The notes under the pieces were generated by a model that was given only the letters and a program-made list of their open reading frames with translations, did no database searches and was not told the DNA's origin. Position numbers and translations under genes: made by a program. From NCBI GenBank assembly GCA_023261465.1, contig JAHFOW010000026.1:1-22327 (forward strand): a stretch of DNA of 22,327 bases, read 5' to 3'. The stretch is from Planctomycetota bacterium (GTDB lineage Bacteria > Planctomycetota > Brocadiia > Brocadiales > Brocadiaceae). Shown here in pieces: positions 6,028 through 13,036 of this stretch (the first letter of the stretch is position 1; the number at the start of each line of letters is the position of its first letter).

Positions 6028-6115
6028 GCAAGTTTGCAAATACCCCCCTGGTCCCCCCTTTGTTAAGTGGGATACAGGGGGGGATTAATCTAATGTTGAA
6101 AAAATTCAAACTTGC
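6028..6115. repeat. Nested palindromic element (MITE-like)
   Basis: Outer arms GCAAGTTTG (6028-6036) and CAAACTTGC (6107-6115) are perfect inverted copies. Inside lie CCCCCCTG (6043-6050) and CAGGGGGG (6075-6082), with a further CCCCCTT / AAGTGGG pairing in the centre. Its position just after the 5280 gene would let it act as a bidirectional terminator or transcript stabiliser between that gene and the convergent glycerate kinase gene. Structure is seen; mobility is inference. Confidence 0.6.
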
Positions 6116-6202
6116 CACAAAGTTCATGTTCTTCTTAAGTTCAATTTAAAAAATAAAACCAGCGAAGTGAGAAAAACATAACCCACAAATTCACCAGGGA
6201 GA

Positions 6203-7543
6203 TTATCCTGTCCCGGACGCTACCAGCAAAATCATGATATCCATGACGTTTGTTTTCGTGGGTCCGGTATTGATGAGGTCGTGCAGATTTTTGAAAAAGG
6301 TGTGTGTGTCATTATTATTAAGGTATGTTTCGGTATCCATGTTTACATATTTTGCACGTGTTATTGTAGAACCGTCTGCAATTGCGCCTGCAGCATCGGT
6401 ATTTCCGTCTCTGCCGTCAGTGCCTGCACTGAGAATGACCGTGTTTTCCAGCCCATCAATTTCTCTTGCAGCAGCTAAGGTAAACTCCTGATTCCTTCCA
6501 CCGATACCATCGCCCTTAACAGTAACGGTGGTTTCGCCGCCGGCGATAATACAGGCAGGTGTTTTTGCGGGATTCCCCGATTGATGAATTTCCCTGGCAA
6601 TAGCGCCAAATACCTTTGCAACTTCCTGCGCCTCTCCTTTTATCAAAGAAGAAAGGGTACAGGTATGGTAGCCTAATGCTGCCGCCTTTTTGTGACAATG
6701 ATTAAGCGCCATGCGGTTATTACCAATTATTATGTTAGAGACTCTGTCGAATCTTTTGTCTGTCGCTTTTGGTGTCTCTTCAGCCTTGCCATCTACCCCC
6801 TTCTGAATTCGATCCATAATAGATACGGGGATTTTTTGAAGCAGGCCATACTTTATCAAAATCCTTTTACAATCAGAAAAGGTGCTGGAATCGGGCGCTG
6901 TTGGCCCTGATGCAATAGTTTCAACCTGATCGTGTGCCACGTCCGATAATATCAGGGATACAATTTCAGACTTACTGATGTTTACTAAACGACCGCCCTT
7001 TACCTGCGAAATATGCTTTCTGATGGCGTTGATTTCGTCTATCCGTGCGCCGCTTTTCAGGAGCAAACCGGTTACGTTTTGTAATTCTTTGAGGGTAATT
7101 TCTTCACAGGGTAGTTCAAACAAGGCCGAACCGCCGCCGGATATCAAACAAATGACAAGGTCATCTTCCTGTGTTTCTTTCAAAAGTTGAACAATTTCCC
7201 GTGTGCCCTGAATACCGGCATTGTCAGGAATTGGGTGGCCTGCCTCATTGATCCTGATAATTTTACATGGAGCAGTATAGCCATACGGCACGTTAACAAT
7301 ACCGGTCTTTATTCTTTTCATTAACATATACTCCAATGCACGGGCCATAGAACCGCTTGCCTTGCCAAAACCTGTAACAAAGATGTTTCTGTATTTGCCG
7401 AGATCATAATTTCCATTGCCTATTTTCAGCACATTTTTTGTAAGATGGACATGGTCTTGCATACAGACATCGGGTTTTACTGCGTGGAGTCCTGCATAAA
7501 ATATCTCTAAGGCATGTTTTCGTAATGAGTTCGTTGTATTCAT
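6203..7543 (-). CDS. Glycerate 2-kinase (class II, MOFRL family)
   Basis: The 446-residue product matches the GckA/TtuD-type glycerate kinases, which phosphorylate D-glycerate to 2-phosphoglycerate in the cytosol and feed glycerate into lower glycolysis. The N-terminal DUF4147-type domain contains 'FVTGFGKASGSMARA' (about residues 55-69, with conserved Lys61), 'EAGHPIPD' (100-107), 'DDLVICLISGGGSALFELP' (127-145) and 'INAIRKHIS.VKGGRL'. The C-terminal MOFRL domain contains 'IIAGGETTVTV', 'GIGGRNQEFTLAAA', 'LSAGTDGRDGNTDAAGA' and the terminal 'TGPTKTNVMDIMILLV'. Length is normal for the family. The ATG at 7541-7543 has only a purine-rich AAGAAAAGAAC upstream. The gene is divergent from the Gre fusion gene, with 93 bp between start codons. 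MOFRL enzymes are sometimes labelled hydroxypyruvate reductase, an older name I would not adopt. Confidence 0.9.
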   Translation of the reverse strand: MNTTNSLRKHALEIFYAGLHAVKPDVCMQDHVHLTKNVLKIGNGNYDLGKYRNIFVTGFGKASGSMARALEYMLMKRIKTGIVNVPYGYTAPCKIIRINEAGHPIPDNAGIQGTREIVQLLKETQEDDLVICLISGGGSALFELPCEEITLKELQNVTGLLLKSGARIDEINAIRKHISQVKGGRLVNISKSEIVSLILSDVAHDQVETIASGPTAPDSSTFSDCKRILIKYGLLQKIPVSIMDRIQKGVDGKAEETPKATDKRFDRVSNIIIGNNRMALNHCHKKAAALGYHTCTLSSLIKGEAQEVAKVFGAIAREIHQSGNPAKTPACIIAGGETTVTVKGDGIGGRNQEFTLAAAREIDGLENTVILSAGTDGRDGNTDAAGAIADGSTITRAKYVNMDTETYLNNNDTHTFFKNLHDLINTGPTKTNVMDIMILLVASGTG

Positions 7544-7574
7544 AAATTTGTTCTTTTCTTATTAATGTATAAAG

Positions 7575-7582
7575 ATTATAAT
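7575..7582. promoter_or_regulatory. Shared -10-like box between divergent genes
   Basis: ATTATAAT (7575-7582) contains TATAAT on both strands (7577-7582 forward; complement of 7575-7580 reverse), midway between the glycerate kinase start and the Gre fusion start. No convincing -35 is seen on either strand, so this is a weak call. Confidence 0.3.
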
Positions 7583-7636
7583 AGTATGTTTAATCAAAAT
7601 AAACAATACGCTATTTTGTAAAACAGGAGCTTGATC

Positions 7637-9862
7637 ATGTCCAATGAGAATTCCACAAACGTGAAAAAGTCTGATGCGAATGAACTGTTATCCCTTGTAA
7701 ATACCGAGCAGTACGATAAGCTGGAAGAGGCGTGGCTGGGGGTTGTCGAGTCCGATAACCAAAACCTTCCCTTGCTCTTTGAAGTGGTTGACCTCCTGGT
7801 GAAACGCGAGGAAAGGAGACGCGCCCATGATTTTCTCATGACACTCACTTCGTATTATAAACAAAAAGGGCTTTATCTCAACGTCCTGGAGGTATTAAAA
7901 AAAGTTTTAGGTTACAATCCGAGGGAAAAAACTCTGGCAAAAGAAATTTCAGAGTGTTATTCAAATATTTATAAGGACAGACCCTATGGCAGGATGCTGG
8001 TTGAAAAAACAGGGATTGAAACGGCAACCGATATTACTCACGCCATTAAAAAGCTTGAAAAATATTTTTACCTGGATACCGGAGATTACGTTTTTCATAA
8101 AAGCTGGGGCGTCGGGCAGGTGGTCTCTGTTGATGCCGAAGGTGAAAAGGTAAATATCAATTTTGAGAAGAAGAGCAACCACAGTATTGCGATGGATATT
8201 GCCCCGGAGATATTGCAAAGGCTGGATAACGATGATTTACTGGTGATGATCTATGCGCAAAAAGACGTATTGAACAAGATGGTCGAAGAAGATCCTGTGG
8301 CCTTGGTCAAGCTCACGTTAAAATTCTTTAAGGGAAAGGCGTTGGTTTCCAACATAAAGAACAGGCTTACAACAGGCGTGATGCCCCTTGAAACCTGGAG
8401 CAGGTGGTGGACGAACACAAAGAAATTACTCAAAAAAGACCCTTATATAAGATATACGGAGGGTACTCCGTCTACTTCACTATTAGAACTTCGAGCCGCC
8501 CCTATGTCACACCATCAGGAAATCCTCGGAAAACTCAACCACATCAACGATATTGATAAGAAGATAGAGATTTCCAAAAAATACATCTCGGAAATGAAAG
8601 ATACGGATTTTTGCAGAGACACCTTGAAGGAAATTGCCAATCTCTTAATAAAAGAGGCCGATGCATTATGCGGGACCAATACTGCTCCGGAAGTCGAATC
8701 CCTTTTACTCCTTGAAGAAATTCAAAATCATCTCAGGGAAGAGGTTGGAAAGTATAAAAGCAGGGTTGAAACACTCATACAAACAGGTAAAAATCTGCCA
8801 GACCTTATCGATAAGATGACTATTTTAGAGTATAAAAAACTGTTGCTCAGCATGGTAAAAAAGGTTAAACCAGATCTGTGGCATGAAGACTATATAGCTA
8901 TCTTTTTTACCGATAATAGCAATTTGTGGGAATTTATTGTTAAAGACCTTACCTCTGAGCGAAAACAAGTCGCCCTTGAAGAGTTATCCCACAAGGTGTT
9001 TAACCAATTCAATGCGTATCCTGATCACTATATTTGGTTTTGCAAAAACGGGATGCAGGAACGATATCCGGAACTTTACAAAAATATCGATACCGCTATA
9101 ATGTTTAATCGGCTCATTGAACTCCTGGATAACATGCATTTTAAAATACAGAAGGGGCGTGAGGGGGATTTTAAGGCAATCGTTAATAAGATTGAAAACC
9201 TCCTTGCAGATAGGGGCTCTGAATATGCCCTGCGTATCGTGAACGACGCCAACGCAGAAAGTATTTATAATGTTGTGTCAGGCAGCAAGGGTTTGGAAGA
9301 CTGGTTTAAGGTAGCCGTTGAAAGTGTCATTACAGATCGCTTCCCCGATCTCTTCGAAAAACAGGGAGTCCCCGAACTGGATAAAACGAAGATATACAGC
9401 ACAAGAGCAGGTTACGAAAAGAGGAAGAAAGAATTTGATCACCTCATGAACATAGAATTTGCAGAAAATGCGCGTGATCTTGGCGAGGCTATTAGTCGTG
9501 GTGATCTCAGAGAAAATGCCGAGTACAAGGCAGCTCGCGAAAAGCAGGCAATGCTTGTTGAAAAAGCCGAAAGAATGAAGGCAGAATTACAGAAGGCTGT
9601 TGTTATTGAGCCGTATTCTATAGAGGCTGACACCGTTTCTCCGGGAACAAAGGTTACCTTGAAAAATCTGGATAAAGAAGAGGCCGAGATATATACCTTA
9701 TTAGGTCCATGGGATGTCGATATTGAAAAAGGCATTATCTCATACATGTCGCCGGTCGGAAGGGGTTTGATGCATAAGGCCGTAGGAAATGTGGTAAAGG
9801 TAAAACTTCCTGAAGGTGAATCCATGTATAAGATCATGAAAATTGAAAAGGCGCTGCAGTAG
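7637..9862 (+). CDS. GreA/GreB-type transcription elongation factor fused to a large N-terminal region
   Basis: The 741-residue product ends with a complete Gre factor (about residues 597-741). It has an N-terminal coiled coil with the acidic tip RGDLRENAEYKAAREKQ, where Asp623 and Glu626 correspond to the catalytic pair of E. coli GreA (Asp41, Glu44). A globular FKBP-like C-domain follows, with 'SPGTKVTLKNL', 'YTLLGPWDVD', 'ISYMSPVGRGLM' and 'VGNVVKVKLPEG'. Such factors insert into the RNA polymerase secondary channel and stimulate cleavage of backtracked transcripts. The N-terminal 590 residues are mostly helical, TPR-like at the start, with an SH3/KOW-like patch around 147-195 ('HKSWGVGQVVSVD'). 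A long Gre fusion of this kind is known in Chlamydia. The ATG at 7637 is chosen because AGGAG (7625-7629) is 7 nt upstream; an in-frame TTG at 7631 is too close to it. I see no separate greA in the window. Confidence 0.88.
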   Translation: MSNENSTNVKKSDANELLSLVNTEQYDKLEEAWLGVVESDNQNLPLLFEVVDLLVKREERRRAHDFLMTLTSYYKQKGLYLNVLEVLKKVLGYNPREKTLAKEISECYSNIYKDRPYGRMLVEKTGIETATDITHAIKKLEKYFYLDTGDYVFHKSWGVGQVVSVDAEGEKVNINFEKKSNHSIAMDIAPEILQRLDNDDLLVMIYAQKDVLNKMVEEDPVALVKLTLKFFKGKALVSNIKNRLTTGVMPLETWSRWWTNTKKLLKKDPYIRYTEGTPSTSLLELRAAPMSHHQEILGKLNHINDIDKKIEISKKYISEMKDTDFCRDTLKEIANLLIKEADALCGTNTAPEVESLLLLEEIQNHLREEVGKYKSRVETLIQTGKNLPDLIDKMTILEYKKLLLSMVKKVKPDLWHEDYIAIFFTDNSNLWEFIVKDLTSERKQVALEELSHKVFNQFNAYPDHYIWFCKNGMQERYPELYKNIDTAIMFNRLIELLDNMHFKIQKGREGDFKAIVNKIENLLADRGSEYALRIVNDANAESIYNVVSGSKGLEDWFKVAVESVITDRFPDLFEKQGVPELDKTKIYSTRAGYEKRKKEFDHLMNIEFAENARDLGEAISRGDLRENAEYKAAREKQAMLVEKAERMKAELQKAVVIEPYSIEADTVSPGTKVTLKNLDKEEAEIYTLLGPWDVDIEKGIISYMSPVGRGLMHKAVGNVVKVKLPEGESMYKIMKIEKALQ

Positions 9863-10042
9863 ATACGAATTTTCAGGTTCTTTAACGTCTTTTATGTTTA
9901 TACGTTATCCTTGATGTGAAAGAAGATTTGATAATATTACCCTGCTTGTAGCGTATGTATGTGCAACCCCTATTGCACTGATAAACCATGTTGATGCAGA
10001 TCACATATTTTAAATAAAAGGTTCATTTTATATTAATCCTCC

Positions 10043-10225
10043 CTTGCCTTGTTCCCAAACAGGCAGGCTGGGTCAAATGGACATTTTCGAAGGAATTATA
10101 AAAAATATTCCCCACTATAAGTGTGTCTGCCTGCAAAACAAGGGAAAAATGTCCTGATCTGCCAGCATTGCTCTCCACTTCGGTAAAAACAAAATTCATT
10201 TGATCCTGTCTTTTTGTTTGGGGAC
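10043..10225. repeat. Imperfect long inverted repeat
   Basis: The left arm, about 10051-10081 (GTTCCCAAACAGG then GGTCAAATGGA), reappears inverted at about 10194-10225 (CATTTGATCCTGTC then GTTTGGGGAC), with small gaps. Inside are further inverted pairs: CAGGCAG (10060-10066) with CTGCCTG (10127-10133), CCTTGTT with AACAAGG, and GGACATTTT (10079-10087) with AAAATGTCC (10146-10154). The last pair would cross the others. It looks like a decayed miniature element; no transposase is present. Confidence 0.45.
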
Positions 10226-10324
10226 GTCATTGAATAAAATTTTATTTGACTTAACTCTCTTATTTATTCTAAACTTATACGTCCCGTATATCCCTGTTTA
10301 AAGTCTACAAAGGCAATATCGTTG

Positions 10325-10448
10325 AATTAAGTTTTTTGAAAAAGTAGGGGCGAAGCATTTGCCAGTTTGGGTACGAACGCATTTATGCCAATTTATCGCA
10401 AATGCTTCGCCCTTAGACTAGTATTAGAATTTTTCAAAAAACTAAATT
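10325..10448. repeat. MITE-like nested palindrome, 124 bp
   Basis: Outer arms of 19 bp (10325-10343 and 10430-10448) are inverted copies with one mismatch; the inner 14 bp, AGTTTTTTGAAAAA and TTTTTCAAAAAACT, match perfectly. An inner pair, GGGCGAAGCATTTGC (10348-10362) and GCAAATGCTTCGCCC (10398-10412), is also perfect, around a 35-bp centre. Terminal inverted repeats enclosing a second palindrome, with no coding capacity, are the hallmark of miniature inverted-repeat elements. No target-site duplication is obvious. Confidence 0.6.
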
Positions 10449-10551
10449 GTTACAGTTTTTTTATAGTAACGGGAAAGGAGGTGCTATAGGTTTTATAGAA
10501 TTTAATGGGGTGTTTATAGAAAACCGTTAACAATGAAAAGGAGGGGACAAG

Positions 10552-12021
10552 ATGGGTAAAACATGGGTATCTGTATTTTTCCTGTTTTTAGTCACAACGC
10601 TTTTGAACGTTTATGGTATTTCAGAATCTGATGGCGCACAAAAGGTGGGCAACGGAGGTGTTACAGGGCAACCAACAGGCACGATGGGGGGGGCAATAAA
10701 TATTACATCACCGGCGCTAGAAAATAAATCACTCCTGGATGAGTATGCGCCAATTTTGTATATGCATCCGGACGAACGCTTTTATCCAATAAGAACCAAA
10801 ATACTGTTAGAAAACTCGGATTTGTATGAAAGAGGTTCCGATGAGCTCATTGATAAACATCCAACCCTGGCGAAATTGATTGAGAAATACAATGATGACA
10901 CATATTATCTGAAGCTTCAGAGTAACTGGGATCTGAATAAGGGACAAGATTATTGGAAAAATTTTAAATGCGTTGTTTATGGACATCAAACCTCTGAACC
11001 TGATGGGTCTGGCAATGTAAAAATAGCGCTTCAGTACTGGTTCTTTTATATATATGACGACTGGGACAATTCACACGACGGCGACTGGGAGATGATTCAG
11101 ATCGTCCTGGATGATGAAAATACGCCGGAGACATTAACCTGTTCTGTCCACTTGGGTGGATTAACGCTGGGGTGGGAAGAAGTTGAAAAGGTATCTGGCA
11201 ATCATCCCAAGGTATTTGTAACTATTGGAGCGCACTCAAACTGGTATAAAGAAGGAAAGAATGTATGGCTTGAAACTTTTCCGCCCTACGGTTGTATTAA
11301 GTGTGTGGATGATACGTCGTTGCTGGGCGACGTCGTCTTTCCAAAAACACTATCGCAAACGCCCAGTAACTCCATGAAATATGAATTGATTGATGTGGAT
11401 GATTCAGATGATGAGGAATCGCCGAACCGCTGGATATACTGGAAGGGATTCTGGGGAAAACCTGTTGGGGGATCCAACAAATCTGTACATATCGGCAGTG
11501 GAAAGATTTATTCTTCATTTGTAGTAACGTCAGGTCCGAAAAGTCCACCGTATATTGATTATTTGAATACCGTGAATGGTGGAGTAAATCTAAGCGGCCG
11601 ATGGTACAAGCCGTTAGAATGGGCGCAACATCCGAATCCGTCTGATTACACTATTTGTGCATCTGCGAATGCCAGGGTGGTTGTGCGAACTATGTCGCCG
11701 GGTGTTTTGCATACCGTCCCCTATTGTTCGTTCAACGTGTGTAATGTATGCCCAACGAATAGCGTCTTATTTTCCGAAAACGACCTGATGTTTGATGTGT
11801 ATTCCCTCGATGGAAAATGTGTTGATTTGAAAATTAGCCGCCTAACGAGAATGGGGGAAGCATATTCTGTAGAGTTTGATGGGCTTAACATACCGAAGCG
11901 CGGTAAGGCGTCTTTTAATTTTTCTTTAAATCAAAATCCCATGTTTGAAATAGGGATTGATAATAACCTCGATGGCTTTTATGACAGTCACAGATTACCG
12001 GACCATATCGAGGTTAAATAA
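10552..12021 (+). CDS. Secreted Vps62-related (DUF946-type) protein
   Basis: The 489-residue product begins with a signal peptide (MGKTWVSV, core FFLFLVTTLLNVYG), so it should leave the cytoplasm. The rest resembles the Vps62/DUF946 family, known from fungi and plants and scattered in bacteria. The diagnostic parts are 'LLDEYAPILYMHPDERFYPI' near residues 62-81 and 'LQYWFFYIYDDWDNSHDGDWEMIQIVL' near 162-188. A histidine-containing 'VTIGAHSNWY' and 'WAQHPNP' follow. The C-terminal 120 residues form a beta-rich tail with 'DNNLDGFYD', which could bind calcium. The biochemical role of the family is not established, and I do not assign one. The start is firm: AAGGAGGGG ends 5 nt before the ATG. 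A palindromic repeat region lies upstream, and a terminator-like palindrome follows at 12085-12135. Confidence 0.75.
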   Translation: MGKTWVSVFFLFLVTTLLNVYGISESDGAQKVGNGGVTGQPTGTMGGAINITSPALENKSLLDEYAPILYMHPDERFYPIRTKILLENSDLYERGSDELIDKHPTLAKLIEKYNDDTYYLKLQSNWDLNKGQDYWKNFKCVVYGHQTSEPDGSGNVKIALQYWFFYIYDDWDNSHDGDWEMIQIVLDDENTPETLTCSVHLGGLTLGWEEVEKVSGNHPKVFVTIGAHSNWYKEGKNVWLETFPPYGCIKCVDDTSLLGDVVFPKTLSQTPSNSMKYELIDVDDSDDEESPNRWIYWKGFWGKPVGGSNKSVHIGSGKIYSSFVVTSGPKSPPYIDYLNTVNGGVNLSGRWYKPLEWAQHPNPSDYTICASANARVVVRTMSPGVLHTVPYCSFNVCNVCPTNSVLFSENDLMFDVYSLDGKCVDLKISRLTRMGEAYSVEFDGLNIPKRGKASFNFSLNQNPMFEIGIDNNLDGFYDSHRLPDHIEVK

Positions 12022-12084
12022 GAAAGGGATTTCACGGGTAATCTGTTTTCTGGTAACAGTTCACGTGTATGGTTTAACGGCATA

Positions 12085-12135
12085 AACAACCCTCTGAACC
12101 CCCCTTAGAAAAGAGGGGCAAGGGGGTTGTTGTTT
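12085..12135. terminator. Palindrome acting as probable terminator after the Vps62-like gene
   Basis: AACAACCC (12085-12092) pairs with GGGTTGTT (12124-12131), with a C-rich/G-rich inner pairing (CCCCTT with AAGAGGGG), followed on the plus strand by GTTTT. The base pattern (runs of C, TTAG, runs of G) resembles the element at 6043-6082, so it may be another copy of a repeat family used as a terminator. Confidence 0.5.
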
Positions 12136-12186
12136 TGAACAGGCAGAACTGTTACGTCTTCTGGATGATATTGGAAAGGAAATAGT

Positions 12187-12834
12187 ATGAAATTTTTTAT
12201 CGATACAGCAGATGTAAAAGAAATTCGGGAGGCGCACAGCTTAGGTATTCTGGATGGTGTGACGACGAATCCATCTTTAATTGCAAAAACCGGCAGGCAT
12301 TTTCGGGAAACTATTGAAGAGATTTGTTCCATTGTTAAGGGACCGGTGAGCGCTGAGGTGGTGAGTCTTGACACAGAGGGCATGCTCAAAGAGGCAAGGG
12401 AACTGGCAAAAATCGCCGGTAATATTGTTGTCAAGATCCCCCTGATAAAAAATGGCTTAAAGGCCGTAAAGAGATTGTCAGAAGAGGGAATAAAGACCAA
12501 TGTAACCCTCTGTTTCTCATCAAATCAGGCGCTTCTGGCGGCAAAGGCCGGGGGTTCTTATATAAGCCCTTTTGTGGGCAGGCTCGATGACAGGGGACAG
12601 GCTGGTATGGATATCATTCAGGAGATACGCACCATTTATGATAATTACGGATTTCAGACGGAAATTATCGTTGCCAGCATCCGAAATCCGATTCATGTAC
12701 GGGATGCGGCGCTAATGGGCGCAGATATTTCCACTATTCCTTTCAACGTATTTGATATGCTGGTTCAGCATCCGCTGACCGATGACGGCGTAAAGCGATT
12801 CCTTGCAGACTGGGAAAAGGTGCCGAAGAAATAG
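12187..12834 (+). CDS. Small transaldolase / fructose-6-phosphate aldolase (TalC/FSA family)
   Basis: A 215-residue single-domain TIM-barrel aldolase of the short transaldolase group. It makes a Schiff base through a lysine and either moves a dihydroxyacetone unit between sugar phosphates (transaldolase, pentose phosphate pathway) or cleaves fructose 6-phosphate. Seen: MKFFIDTADVKEI at the N-terminus, 'GILDGVTTNPSLIAKTGR', 'VSAEVVS', the lysine-bearing 'NIVVKIPL' (about residues 78-85), 'TNVTLCFSSNQALLAAKAGGSYISPFVGRLDD', 'IIVASIRNP' and 'GADISTIPFNVFDMLVQHPLTDDG'. Length matches bacterial TalC/FSA. Sequence alone does not separate the two activities, so no symbol is given; most non-enteric members act as transaldolases. 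GGAAAGGAAA precedes the ATG. Confidence 0.9.
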   Translation: MKFFIDTADVKEIREAHSLGILDGVTTNPSLIAKTGRHFRETIEEICSIVKGPVSAEVVSLDTEGMLKEARELAKIAGNIVVKIPLIKNGLKAVKRLSEEGIKTNVTLCFSSNQALLAAKAGGSYISPFVGRLDDRGQAGMDIIQEIRTIYDNYGFQTEIIVASIRNPIHVRDAALMGADISTIPFNVFDMLVQHPLTDDGVKRFLADWEKVPKK

Positions 12835-12857
12835 TGTGATTGGATAGAAATTTTTCC

Positions 12858-12965
12858 TTTATTTGATCAATATCGAATATTGGACTGTGAGTGAAATGAG
12901 GCTACATTCGATATTCAACGTTTCATTTTTGGGGAAATATTGAATACTGAACACCGAGTGATGAA
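12858..12965. repeat. Intergenic repeat of ATATCGAATATTG type
   Basis: TATCGAATATTGG (12871-12883), CGATATTCAACG (12909-12920) and TATTGAATACTGAAC (12939-12953) are variants of one another on opposite or same strands. A close relative, TATCGAATATTGAAC, occurs at 18369-18383. This suggests a dispersed low-complexity repeat family that fills the gap before priA. Confidence 0.4.
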
Positions 12966-13036
12966 TTATGGCGAATGAAGCCGTCACTACAAACTTAATA
13001 TGCCGTTTTGTACTTATGGGTTATCAATAACAGAGC

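Larger units (their letters stand above)
9863..10551. other. Gene-free stretch dominated by inverted repeats
   Basis: I see no coding frame here. From 9863 to 10040 the DNA is AT-rich without clear signals apart from a small TGCAA/TTGCA palindrome near 9962-9977. From 10043 to 10225 there is an imperfect long inverted repeat, and from 10325 to 10448 a nested palindrome. The last 100 bp form the leader of the Vps62-like gene, with TATAGT (10462-10467) and an orphan SD-like GGAGGTG (10477-10483). Confidence 0.65.
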
